Positions 55,322 to 63,228 of a stretch of DNA of 64,000 nt are shown piece by piece. Source of the stretch: Phormidesmis priestleyi BC1401 (GTDB taxonomy: Bacteria > Cyanobacteriota > Cyanobacteriia > Leptolyngbyales > Leptolyngbyaceae); contig NZ_LXYR01000019.1 of assembly GCF_001650195.1 (NCBI RefSeq), forward strand, positions 19,302 to 83,301, written 5' to 3'. Every line of letters starts with the position of its first letter. The stretch's first letter is position 1. The position numbers were made by a program, and so were the translations under genes. The notes below the pieces were generated by a model. It saw nothing but the letters and a program-made list of their open reading frames with translations. It did no database searches and was not told the DNA's origin.

Positions 55322-57427
55322 ACGCGTTCTCCGGTATCGCCCCAGCGCGGTTAAGGGAAAGTGCTGCTGATAAAGGTGGTACTTCAAGTAGAAGTGACCC
55401 GGAAAGCCTGTGCCTGTGAAGTCGTCTTCGTTCCAGGTGCCGTCTTTTCGTTGAGTAGTGAGCAGGTAGGTGATGCCATTGTCGATCTCATCCCACGCAA
55501 ACTGATTCGTCGCGTCTCCAGCAGCGAGTAGCCCAATCAATGCCCATGCGGTCTGAGAAGCCGTACTGTTTCCTTTGCCTTTAAGTGAAGGATTGGTGTA
55601 GCTGGCACAAGTTTCGCCCCAGCCGCCATCCGAGTTTTGACAGTTTACTAACCAGTTTGCGCCGCGATCGAGACTCGATTGATGCGTCACTGGAGCAATC
55701 AGCGAAAGCGCAGCTAAAACGCCACTGGTGCCATAGATATAATTCACGCCCCAACGCCCAAACCAAGAGCCATCGCTTTCTTGTTCTTGCATTAAATAAG
55801 AGAGGGCGAGATCGAGGCGATTTGCGTCTAGATGAGTAGACCTCCTGCGTGAATCTGGACAGCCCTCCTCACGAAGTGGGGCGAAGCCCTCGCCAACCCT
55901 TCTCCCTGGGGATAAGGGAGCTAGAACCTCTTGTTCCCTCTCCCTGGGGAGAGGGCTAGGGTGAGGGCGAAGTATTCGTGGAGGTCTGGTGTCTGTCAGT
56001 CGTCCGATCATTTCTAGAACTCGCGCAGTCACGTCTGCGGTATTGGGATCGATCATGGCTTTGAGATCGCCATAAGGATGAGCATTGAGCCAGTCTTGAT
56101 CGTTGTCGAGATCGAACGCTGCCCATCCTCCAGGTTTGCATTGCATGGTGGCGATCCAGTCAACGGCGCGGACGATCGCTTGTTCTTTTAAGTTCTCGTT
56201 GGGCAATCTCACCGCCGCCAATGCCATCACCACCACGGCAGAATCATCGACATCGGGATAGAAGCGATTCTCAAACTCAAACGCCCAGGCTCCCGGTTTG
56301 CCGTGCTGATTTTTGACCGCCCAATCGCCATAGTCTAGAATCTGTTTTTCGAGCAGCCACTCGCCGCCGCGAACCAGAGCCGGATGATTAGGAGCCAGTC
56401 CAGAATCCACCAGAGATCGCATCACCAATGCAGTGTCCCAAACAGGCGAAACGCAAGGCTGAATGCTAAACGTATGATCTGTCTCATTTGAGAAACGATC
56501 AATTGCGTTTAACCCGCGCTCGACGATCGGATCATCAGCATCGTAATCTAAACAACGCAACGCTAACATTGAATTCAACATTGCAGGAATGATGCCGCCC
56601 CAGTCTCCAGACGCTTCTTGTCGTTCTAGAATCCACTGTTCTGCGGCGTTGAGTCCTGCTTCTCGAAAGGGCATCAGATTCAAGTCTTCGGCCACCTTAA
56701 AGACTTTATCTAAGTCAACAAATAAATCTGTCCAGTCTGATTTGCGAGGCAGATCAAAGTTCGTATTGGTGATTCCGTCTACATAAAGTTCGTCGAGCGT
56801 AATCGGTCGATCGACGAGAAAAACGGGCTTGCGATCGAACACAATCATCAGCGGAACGGTGCTGCCTCTTGCCCAGCTAGACAGTTCATAAATGCTAAAC
56901 GTCGAAGCTGAAAACAATGGCTCAGATCCAAACGGATTGGGAATCTCCAGCTTTAATGACGGCAACAACATCAATCCGGGCGGAATCGACGGCAACCCAC
57001 TCCACGGATAACAGCCAATCAACGCCAGGTGAAACTTTGTGAATACGCGAGCTTTCGCCACGCCGCCCCGCGCCAGAATAAATGCCCTTGCGTTTGCCAT
57101 TGCCGGATCGTCGATCGCAACCCCCAGAAGCTTCAACGCCATGTAAGTCTCAACTGTGACGCTAAGTTCGCCACCATCGCCGTAGAACAGTTCCCAACCG
57201 CCGTGATCGCGCTGCTGCGATCGTAAAAACTTCTCCGCCTTGTGCATTGGGCGAGTTTTATCGGTGCCCCAAATTTTATGCAGCAAGACGACTTCTGCGG
57301 TCATCGTCACATTTGATTCGAGTTCTGCCCACCAATATCCATCAGCATTTTGAGTCGAAAGCAGATAATCTTGACTGGCAGCGATCGCCCCATCTAGCTG
57401 AGAAGTCGTAACCTTATTCCGTTGCAT
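55289..57427 (-). CDS. shc: Squalene-hopene cyclase with an in-frame repeat insertion
   Basis: Cyclises squalene to hopene/diplopterol, precursor of hopanoids, as a monotopic membrane enzyme. The catalytic DxDD is present in YPDVDDSAVVVMALA near residue 392. QW repeats occur as DGYWWAELESN, GGWAAFDLDNDQDW, DGSWFGRWGVNYIYG, GGWGETCASYTNP and TGTGFPGHFYLKYH. Residues about 481-530 are foreign: they translate the 150-bp repeat at 55838-55987 (PHPSPLPREREQEVLAPLSP and following). This region lies between the DVTARVLEMIGR helix and the HLDANRLDLALSYL helix, where other cyclases have only a few residues. The frame is kept, so a 712-residue protein results. Whether it still folds is unknown. The hpnB gene diverges from it. 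Confidence 0.93.
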   Translation of the reverse strand: MQRNKVTTSQLDGAIAASQDYLLSTQNADGYWWAELESNVTMTAEVVLLHKIWGTDKTRPMHKAEKFLRSQQRDHGGWELFYGDGGELSVTVETYMALKLLGVAIDDPAMANARAFILARGGVAKARVFTKFHLALIGCYPWSGLPSIPPGLMLLPSLKLEIPNPFGSEPLFSASTFSIYELSSWARGSTVPLMIVFDRKPVFLVDRPITLDELYVDGITNTNFDLPRKSDWTDLFVDLDKVFKVAEDLNLMPFREAGLNAAEQWILERQEASGDWGGIIPAMLNSMLALRCLDYDADDPIVERGLNAIDRFSNETDHTFSIQPCVSPVWDTALVMRSLVDSGLAPNHPALVRGGEWLLEKQILDYGDWAVKNQHGKPGAWAFEFENRFYPDVDDSAVVVMALAAVRLPNENLKEQAIVRAVDWIATMQCKPGGWAAFDLDNDQDWLNAHPYGDLKAMIDPNTADVTARVLEMIGRLTDTRPPRILRPHPSPLPREREQEVLAPLSPGRRVGEGFAPLREEGCPDSRRRSTHLDANRLDLALSYLMQEQESDGSWFGRWGVNYIYGTSGVLAALSLIAPVTHQSSLDRGANWLVNCQNSDGGWGETCASYTNPSLKGKGNSTASQTAWALIGLLAAGDATNQFAWDEIDNGITYLLTTQRKDGTWNEDDFTGTGFPGHFYLKYHLYQQHFPLTALGRYRRTRLESQSDSALK
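55838..55987. repeat. 150-bp palindromic element inserted in frame in shc
   Basis: The ends AGACCTCCTGCGTGAAT and ATTCGTGGAGGTCT are imperfect inverted repeats. The core (55863-55969) shares CCTCACGAAGTGGGGC, CCAACCCTTCTCCCTGGGG and GAGAGGGCTAGGGTGAGGG with the MITE copies at 4897 and 61770. It lacks their GGCGTTGCTGAAT ends. 150 bp equals 50 codons, and the minus-strand frame has no stop. I see no clear target duplication. Confidence 0.8.
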
Positions 57428-57512
57428 CGTTCACCCCAAAAACCACAGTCTCTGTATTTTGCGTTCTACAATCAAGAATTTGCAAGACAGCAACCAACCT
57501 TCCACAACCATA

Positions 57513-58688
57513 ATGAGTGAGATTTTTGCAGGATTAGCGCTACTCTCCCTAGCGATTTGGATTTATTTGGTCTGCTTTCGCGGTCAGTTTTGGCGTACCG
57601 ATCGGCGATTATCTGCCCAACTTTTGCCCCTGGATAAATCCCCTTCTGTTTGCATCATCATTCCCGCTCGCAATGAAGCGGATTTGTTGCCAATTACGCT
57701 GCGATCGCTGCTCACGCAAGACTATTCCGGTACTTTGAATCTGTTTTTAGTCGATGATCACAGCACCGATCGCACGGCTGAGGTTGCCAGAGAAACGGCT
57801 GAGACGCTAGGCAAATCTGATCAGCTACACATTCTCTCGGCAGCACCATTGCCACCCGGATGGACGGGGAAACTTTGGGCACTTGATCAGGGAGTTCAAA
57901 AAGCGATGACGCTGGAGCCGGACTACATTTTGCTGACCGATGCCGATATTGAACACGATCGCGCTAACCTCTCTCAACTGGTCGCTAAAGCAGTCGGGGA
58001 CGATCGAGAACTCGTCTCGCTAATGGTGCGATTGCGCTGTCAAAGCATTTGGGAAAAACTGCTGATTCCTGCGTTTGTCTTTTTCTTTGCAAAGCTTTAT
58101 CCGTTTCGATGGGTCAACGAGCCGGAGAACTCGATCGCGGGTGCGGCAGGGGGATGTAGTCTGATTCGGCGCGAGGCACTGACTCGAATTGGCGGCATTC
58201 AGGCAATTCGGCAGGCATTGATTGACGATTGCGCTCTAGCCGAAGCGATTAAATCGAGTGGGTCGCAGCGAATTTGGCTTGGTTCGTCCGATTCAACTCG
58301 CAGCTTACGCCCCTACGACTCGCTAGAAACCATTTGGACAATGGTGGCTCGGACGGCATTCACTCAGCTAAACTACTCGCCGCTATTGCTGATCGGAACG
58401 GTGTTTGGCATGAGTCTTATCTATCTACTTCCGCCTCTAGGAGCCGTCTTTGGAATCGTTGCGGGGCAATGGTCGATCGCGATTCCTAGTCTATTTGCCT
58501 ATTTGCTGATGAGTCTGGCTTATGTTCCGATCGTGCGGTTTTATCGGTGTCCAATTTGGTTATCGGGTTGTTTGCCCACGATCGCGTTTCTCTACACGTT
58601 AATGACGATCGACTCAGCCCGTCGTCACTGGCAAGGCAAAGGCGGCGCTTGGAAAGGACGAGTTTATGAAGAGATAAAAACCCCCTGA
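57513..58688 (+). CDS. hpnB: Hopene-associated glycosyltransferase HpnB
   Basis: A 391-residue GT2-family membrane glycosyltransferase linked to hopanoid synthesis in many bacteria; its exact reaction is not proven. The GT-A fold starts SVCIIIPARNEADLLPITLR. The donor-site Asp residues are in LFLVDDHSTDRTAEVA and LLTDADIEHDRANL, and IDDCALAEAIKSSG is the acceptor-side motif. The C-terminus has three to four hydrophobic helices. The ATG at 57513 (MSEIFAGLALLSLAIWIYLV) is chosen because it starts with a membrane helix; 57459 would add 18 residues. It is divergent from shc. Its last codons read KTP-stop, whereas the two downstream copies of the 3' end read KSEIKN-stop, so the native end was altered. 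Confidence 0.93.
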   Translation: MSEIFAGLALLSLAIWIYLVCFRGQFWRTDRRLSAQLLPLDKSPSVCIIIPARNEADLLPITLRSLLTQDYSGTLNLFLVDDHSTDRTAEVARETAETLGKSDQLHILSAAPLPPGWTGKLWALDQGVQKAMTLEPDYILLTDADIEHDRANLSQLVAKAVGDDRELVSLMVRLRCQSIWEKLLIPAFVFFFAKLYPFRWVNEPENSIAGAAGGCSLIRREALTRIGGIQAIRQALIDDCALAEAIKSSGSQRIWLGSSDSTRSLRPYDSLETIWTMVARTAFTQLNYSPLLLIGTVFGMSLIYLLPPLGAVFGIVAGQWSIAIPSLFAYLLMSLAYVPIVRFYRCPIWLSGCLPTIAFLYTLMTIDSARRHWQGKGGAWKGRVYEEIKTP

Positions 58689-58884
58689 TCTCAGCCTGCA
58701 TCAAGCTGCCGCCTAACCATCCTAAATTGCAATCTTGGGCAGAAAGCTTCAGTCTAGATAATCATTGTCCTGCTAAGTTCTTGGTGAGAGTGGTGAAAAT
58801 TGTCTGTGATGGCTGTCGTGAAGTAGAAATAAAAAGCCATGTGCAAGCTAGACTAGAGCTGTCTTAACTTCAAGGGTAAAGGCA

Positions 58885-59856
58885 TTGAACTCCAACGATA
58901 GCAATGTATTTGAAAAGTTTTTATCTTCCTATAATGCAGAGCTTTTGAGCAAAGTCTCTCGTCTAGATGAGTTGATCGGACGAGATCACTGGCTCTCTGT
59001 TGGCAACCACAAAGAATCAATTCTTCGCAGCTTGATCTCGAACATTCTGCCTAGAAAGTACGAAGTCAGTACCGGATTTATTCTTGCTTCTGATAGAGAA
59101 GGCAAACTACTAAAATCAAAACAAATAGACATTATTATCTGGGACTCATCTCACTACGCCCCAATTTTCCGCGATGGAGACTTTGTTATCATTCCTCCTG
59201 AAGCTTGTTCAGCAGTTGTCGAAGTCAAAGGTAAATTGACATCTAAAGAGTTACAAAGTGGTTTACTAAATATTGATTCTTTAATAAAATTCTGCTTGAC
59301 TGCGTATCCTATCCATAATTACATACGTAAATATATTTTTGCATACGATATTGCAAAAACATTTAAATTTCCTGATAAATTATGGCAAGCAGTTGCTAAC
59401 AGTTATAATCGTTGTGAATCTATATCGCTTGAGGATAGAATGGCTCTTTCAAATGAAAGCATTTCTTCAAGTGATTGTTGGAATCCTCTGTTCTCGATTG
59501 ACGCTATTTTCGTTTTACCTTTAGGTACAATTAAACGTGAAGTTCGCTGGTTTGAAGGCAAAGTGCGATTTATGTTTCAAGCCTACACTACTGCTTCAGA
59601 GACTCATAATCACACCTACGCACACTTTGAGAGTGATCTACAAGCTCACCTCGCCACGAATGGTAAACCAGGTTTACTATATGCATACCAACCAGGTTTG
59701 TTCTCGGTTAAAAGGAGTATGGGTATAACCTCTACTTCACCCAAATCTTTGATGATTTTTCCAACACTTGAAGATGAAAGTATACTTCCCAAAGATATTA
59801 ATAAAGAGGAAGTATTTGTACCTGATAGGATAAAGTTTTCACACTCAAAGAAGTAG
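58885..59856 (+). CDS. DUF6602 family, PD-(D/E)XK nuclease-like protein
   Basis: A 323-residue protein of a family found in mobile and defence contexts. The N-terminal part has ESILRSLISNILPRKYEVST and GFILASDREGK. The nuclease-like core is KQIDIIIWDSSHYAPIFRDG followed by CSAVVEVKGKLTSKEL. It contains the Asp and E-V-K residues of a PD-(D/E)XK active site. A TTG codon at 58885 is used as start. Composition is AT-rich compared with hpnB, consistent with import. It precedes the MntA/HepT pair in an insert bounded by hpnB 3'-end copies. Confidence 0.8.
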   Translation: MNSNDSNVFEKFLSSYNAELLSKVSRLDELIGRDHWLSVGNHKESILRSLISNILPRKYEVSTGFILASDREGKLLKSKQIDIIIWDSSHYAPIFRDGDFVIIPPEACSAVVEVKGKLTSKELQSGLLNIDSLIKFCLTAYPIHNYIRKYIFAYDIAKTFKFPDKLWQAVANSYNRCESISLEDRMALSNESISSSDCWNPLFSIDAIFVLPLGTIKREVRWFEGKVRFMFQAYTTASETHNHTYAHFESDLQAHLATNGKPGLLYAYQPGLFSVKRSMGITSTSPKSLMIFPTLEDESILPKDINKEEVFVPDRIKFSHSKK

Positions 59857-59977
59857 CCGCTAAAACTAGAGTGTGGCTCAAATAGTAGTCTATAGAGCAG
59901 GCTTCAGGTCTCTATCGCGCTAGCACTTAAAAGCTATCTAAAAGGCTGTGATAGAATCAGCATCAGGTGATTAGTCT

Positions 59978-60301
59978 ATGCAAATGATTCCTGTACAAAC
60001 CAAAGCTCAAGTCCTGTCTCTCCTCCAGGAACATCAACAGGATCTCCACCGTTTTGGGGTGAGTCGTTGCGGTATCTTTGGTTCGTTTGTGCGAGATAGT
60101 GCAATTCACGATCGCAGCGATGTCGATATTTTGGTTGTTTTTGAGCCAGATCAGAAAACCTTTGACAATTTTATACACCTATCTTTTTTTCTAGAAGATC
60201 TATTTGGTAGGGCAGTCGATCTCGTTACTATTGAGTCATTAAGCCCTTACATTGGCTTACATATTTTGAATGAGGTCGAGTATGTCTCTGTCGGGTCGTG
60301 A
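59978..60301 (+). CDS. mntA: MntA-type nucleotidyltransferase antitoxin
   Basis: A 107-residue minimal nucleotidyltransferase that should AMPylate its HEPN toxin partner and thereby neutralise it. The catalytic motif is CGIFGSFVRDSAIHDRSDVD. Eleven residues separate GS from the first Asp, where ten are usual. A further Asp lies in RAVDLVTIESL. AGGTG lies about 9 nt before the ATG. The last 20 bp overlap the hepT start, the normal order of this module. Confidence 0.9.
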   Translation: MQMIPVQTKAQVLSLLQEHQQDLHRFGVSRCGIFGSFVRDSAIHDRSDVDILVVFEPDQKTFDNFIHLSFFLEDLFGRAVDLVTIESLSPYIGLHILNEVEYVSVGS

Positions 60302-60626
60302 GTATTTACAGCATATTCTTGACGAAACGACCTATATCCTGATGAGTTCCATAGGGTTAGACAAAGCAGCATTTGTGCAGGATGAGACCCTGAAACGGGC
60401 TTATGTTCGGAGTATTGAAGTTATAGGGGAAGCAGTTAAACAGCTACCAGATGAGTTGCGGCAAAAATACAGTGCGATCGAGTGGCGTGCTATGGCTGGG
60501 ATGCGCGATCGACTAATCCACAACTACTTCGGCGTTGACTACGACATTGTTTGGGATGTTGTAGTGCGTAAAATTCCTGCGTTGGATGCTGACATTAGAC
60601 TAATTCTCAAGCAAGAATATCCGTAG
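60282..60626 (+). CDS. hepT: HepT-type HEPN toxin (DUF86)
   Basis: A 114-residue HEPN ribonuclease toxin. The active motif R-x4-H-x-Y is seen as RDRLIHNYFGVDYDIVWDVV; its Tyr is the residue modified by MntA. Upstream ERIC-like helices contain RSIEVIGEAVKQLPDELRQK, as usual. The ATG at 60282 has GAGG 7 nt upstream; a start at 60270 would add four residues. The stop is only a few bases from the second hpnB 3'-end copy. Confidence 0.93.
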   Translation: MSLSGREYLQHILDETTYILMSSIGLDKAAFVQDETLKRAYVRSIEVIGEAVKQLPDELRQKYSAIEWRAMAGMRDRLIHNYFGVDYDIVWDVVVRKIPALDADIRLILKQEYP

Positions 60627-60630
60627 TTCA

Positions 60631-60830
60631 CTTATTCGCTGATAAGCTTGGCTTACGTCCCGATCGTGCGGTTTTATCGGTGTCCAATTTGGTTATCGGG
60701 TTGTTTGCCCACGATCGCGTTTCTCTACACGCTGATGACGATCGACTCAGCCCGTCGTCATTGGCAAGGCAAAGGCGGCGCTTGGAAAGGTAGAGTCTAC
60801 GAAGAAATCAAATCCGAAATCAAAAACTAG
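60631..60830 (+). pseudogene. Second copy of the hpnB 3' end (about 66 codons)
   Basis: From about 60631 to the TAG at 60828-60830 the sequence duplicates the last part of hpnB (SLAYVPIVRFYRCPIWLSGC onward). Compared with the native copy, about ten codons differ over 53, and all of those changes are synonymous (for example TTA/CTG, CAC/CAT, GGA/GGT). It then continues with SEIKN-stop instead of TP-stop. There is no start codon or upstream part, so it is not a gene. It marks the right border of the DUF6602/MntA/HepT insert and the left border of the YefM/YoeB insert. GCAGAAAGCTTC follows directly (60831-60842). Confidence 0.9.
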
Positions 60831-60936
60831 GCAGAAAGCTTCATCAAAACAATAAAAGCTCGATCGCTCATAATAAGGGAGCATTTGTAATTATCGGACA
60901 TCCTCTAGAACAGCATATTGAAGCAGGTGAAGAATT

Positions 60937-61158
60937 ATGATCCCAGTCAATGAAGCTCAACAGCAGTTGCAGGATTTGATCGATTTGGTAAGCCAGTCGC
61001 ACCAGCCTATTGTTATCGCAGGACAGAGTAGTAATGCAGTGTTGTTATCTGAAGCTGATTGGGCATCGGTGCAGGAAACATTGCATCTTCTCTCGGTTCC
61101 AGGAATGCGAGAATCGATTCGGGAAGGATTGACAACCCCGATCGAGGAGTGCGATTAG
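60937..61158 (+). CDS. YefM/Phd-type antitoxin
   Basis: A 73-residue antitoxin of the Phd/YefM family. The N-terminal DNA-binding half is MIPVNEAQQQLQDLIDLVSQ, followed by QPIVIAGQSSNAVLLSEADW, the usual mid-part. The acidic C-terminus (EGLTTPIEECD) would bind the toxin. AGGTGAAGAATT precedes the ATG. It is 32 bp upstream of the YoeB-type toxin gene. Confidence 0.92.
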   Translation: MIPVNEAQQQLQDLIDLVSQSHQPIVIAGQSSNAVLLSEADWASVQETLHLLSVPGMRESIREGLTTPIEECD

Positions 61159-61190
61159 CTCCGCAAACTCCGTAGGACACGAGAGTTAAA

Positions 61191-61457
61191 GTGGTGAGTT
61201 GGAATTTGGTCTACGTCAAACAGGCACAGAAGGATGCCAAAAAGCTGGCTTCTAGTAGCTTACAAAATAAGGCTCAGGCTTTACTTGATCTCATTCAAGC
61301 CAATCCGTTTCAAAATCCACCACCCTACGAAAAATTAGTGGGAGATTTGGAAGGTGCATACTCGCGGCGAATCAACATTCAGCATCGTCTCGTGTACGAA
61401 GTCATCGAGGCTGAGAACACGGTAAAAATTTTGCGGATGTGGACGCATTATGAGTAG
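61191..61457 (+). CDS. YoeB-type mRNA interferase toxin
   Basis: An 88-residue Txe/YoeB-family toxin that cleaves mRNA at the ribosomal A site. WNLVYVKQAQKDAKKLASSS, NPFQNPPPYEKLVGDLEGAY, SRRINIQHRLVYEVIEAENT and the terminal RMWTHYE are characteristic, including the C-terminal His-Tyr. The start is a GTG at 61191, or a second GTG three bases later. The third hpnB 3'-end copy follows 53 bp after the stop. Confidence 0.94.
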   Translation: MVSWNLVYVKQAQKDAKKLASSSLQNKAQALLDLIQANPFQNPPPYEKLVGDLEGAYSRRINIQHRLVYEVIEAENTVKILRMWTHYE

Positions 61458-61509
61458 CTTTTCTACCCGATCGCGGACGGTCATCAAAACACAGCAGTCA
61501 GAATGTGCA

Positions 61510-61648
61510 GGTTAGCGGGTTGTTTACCTACGATCGCGTTCTCTACACGTTGATGACGATCGACTCAGCCCGTCGTCATTGGCAACGCAAAGGCGGCGCT
61601 TGGAAAGGACGAGTCTACGAAGCGATCAAATCCGAAATCAAAAACTAG
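61510..61648 (+). pseudogene. Third, decayed copy of the hpnB 3' end
   Basis: The stretch corresponds to the last 46 codons of hpnB. It shares with copy 2 the ending KSEIKN-stop and most synonymous variants. One base is missing (GCGTTCTCTAC instead of GCGTTTCTCTAC), which breaks the frame. A few amino acid changes are visible (HWQRKG for HWQGKG). GCAGAAAGCTTC follows at 61649. The bases after it (CGCCTGACCATCCCAAATCG) match the native downstream sequence at about 58711, so this copy probably retains the original right flank of hpnB. Confidence 0.85.
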
Positions 61649-61769
61649 GCAGAAAGCTTCCGCCTGACCATCCCAAATCGCATCTTAGGCAGATTGAAAG
61701 CTGCAAAGGCTATCGGCAACCGCTGATTAAGAACGTTGTGTTGCTCCGATCGTAGTTGGAGGCAGTACT

Positions 61770-61936
61770 GGCGTTGCTGAATGCAGACATGAAATGCCCT
61801 CCTCACGAAGTGGGGCAAGCCTTCGCCAACCTTTCTCCCTGGGGAGAAGGGAGCCAGAACTCTTGTTCCCTCTCCTTTTGGGAGAGGGCTAGGGTGAGGG
61901 TAAAATCTGTGCTTTATCGATCGATTCAGCAACGCC
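61770..61936. repeat. MITE-like palindromic repeat, copy 2 (GGCGTTGCTGAAT ends)
   Basis: The left end GGCGTTGCTGAATGCAG and right end CGATTCAGCAACGCC are inverted repeats. The interior matches the repeat at 4897-5044 closely, with about 20 additional bases. Palindromes CCTGGGGAGAAGGGAGCC and TCCCTCTCCTTTTGGGAGAG can fold into hairpins. The rest of 61661-61769 and 61937-61982 shows nothing else. Confidence 0.85.
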
Positions 61937-61982
61937 GAAAAAACACCCGATGGGTTAGAAACATCAGATGTTTAAGTTCTTC

Positions 61983-62363
61983 TTAGCTAAGTGCGGGGTG
62001 CGGTTCTGACTGATTCGCTTTTTTACGATCGGGTCGTTTCCGCTCACTCTTGCGAATGCCGCCCGCAATCTTGTATTCGGGGCTATCTTTCCCGAATTCG
62101 ATCGCAACCCCCAGCAACATTTTCTCGGTGAGTTCTTGCAGTTCTTTCTCGGCTTCTTGCATCACAACGCGATCGGCATCTAGCATGGCTACGGTTGCAT
62201 TGTAAGCATCCACTCGCTGACGGGTTTTCTCGACTAACGCAGAATACGCTTGAACGGATAGTCCTTTGCCCATGTCCAAGCTGGAACTGATGGATCTGAT
62301 GGCAGATAGGCGTGTTTTTGCCTTCTCAAGATGAGATGAAGTTCGTCTTCCGAGTCCAGGCAT
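61983..62363 (-). CDS. Conserved helical protein of unknown function
   Basis: A 126-residue, charged, mostly helical protein starting MPGLGRRTSSHLEKAKTRLS. The middle part (SALVEKTRQRVDAYNATVAM, then EAEKELQELTEKML) is amphipathic and coiled-coil-like. The tail is very basic and polar (RKSERKRPDRKKANQSEP). Similar proteins are frequent in cyanobacterial genomes, often in variable regions, without a known function. No ribosome-site or domain evidence goes further. Confidence 0.65.
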   Translation of the reverse strand: MPGLGRRTSSHLEKAKTRLSAIRSISSSLDMGKGLSVQAYSALVEKTRQRVDAYNATVAMLDADRVVMQEAEKELQELTEKMLLGVAIEFGKDSPEYKIAGGIRKSERKRPDRKKANQSEPHPALS

Positions 62364-62438
62364 GAGTAGAAACCCTCTCTATAATCTTTGATTGAACAAT
62401 TTCAGAGTTCCCCGATCGAGTGATTGACTCTCGATCTA

Positions 62439-62648
62439 ATCTGTGAAACTCAAGGAGTCTCAATCTGTAACTAAGTATCGGTGTGCTGGAACTAAGGAAG
62501 CGCGATCGTCAACTCGATACCACAAAGCTGAAACTAAGGAAGCGCATTCGTTAACTCAGTAACACAAAGCTGAAACTAAGGAAGCACGTTCGTCAACTTA
62601 GTTAAGCAATAGCGCAACAAAGGAAGCGCGTTCGTCAACTTGATTCTG
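62439..62648 (+). repeat. Five 42-bp tandem repeats
   Basis: Units start at 62439 (degenerate), 62481, 62523, 62565 and 62607. Four share ACTAAGGAAGCGCGTTCGTC (with small changes) at exactly 42-bp spacing. 42 bp equals 14 codons; the frame of the repeats reads KLKLRKRIR-like units rich in Leu, Arg and Lys with two in-frame stops. It could therefore be the relic of a heptad-repeat protein, or a non-coding minisatellite. The flanks 62364-62438 and 62649-62939 contain no gene. Confidence 0.8.
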
Positions 62649-62939
62649 GCTTGAGACAACTTAGTTTAGCTAATGCAAAACTCGATCGAGATCAGGAATT
62701 ATTTGATGGGTTCGTCGATCGGGAAATTTTGGGCGATCGATTCAGCAAGCCTAGAAGCGAGAAATCTGAAGGCAATTCAGCATAATTGCCCGAATGAGGG
62801 AATTATCCGGCTTGGATTCAGTATAAACTCTTAAGAAAGGGGAGTTATGCCGATAACAAGCAGGATAATTTCATCCGTAGCTATACTATCCCGTTTGAGG
62901 CATCTAAACGGCAGAAATAATAGTTAGGCTGCCTAAATT

Positions 62940-63079
62940 CCTTTAAAGCAACAGTCCGGACAATTTTAAATCGCCAACGGTGGAATGCGGGTTTCAGCAT
63001 CATCACTGAGGCAAATACCAACGGTGGAATGAGGGTTTCAGCCTCTGCCTCAAAAAATGTCCGGAGTATTGTTAAAGGG
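62940..63079. repeat. 140-bp inverted-repeat element with two internal direct repeats
   Basis: The ends CCTTTAAAGCAACAGTCCGG and, inverted, CCTTTAACAATACTCCGG are similar; both arms end in TCCGGACA. Inside, CCAACGGTGGAATG followed by GGGTTTCAGC occurs twice, 45 bp apart. There is no protein. It looks like a miniature mobile element. The 149 bp up to the next gene (63080-63228) show nothing else. Confidence 0.6.
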
Positions 63080-63228
63080 GACTTCTTAGAAGTATTACCT
63101 GATACAGATTAATGTACTGTAGGTATCAATTGCCTACTTCTCAGTCAATACAATTTGCAAGGTAAGATAAGTAACAGTAGATTTTGAAGTTAAGTTTTCC
63201 TATTGAATTGAGAATAGATATCTAATTC

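Noticed and set aside
60648..60830. Independent 60-residue protein starting MAYVPIVRF
   Set aside because: It is the duplicated 3' end of hpnB; the start would be a TTG within the duplicated coding sequence.
61645..61986. Frames containing PHPSPLPKGEG-like peptides
   Set aside because: These are translations of the palindromic MITE at 61770-61936, not genes.
62974..63043. Possible CRISPR fragment (two direct repeats)
   Set aside because: Only two copies at 45-bp spacing, inside an inverted-repeat element, and no cas genes anywhere in the window.
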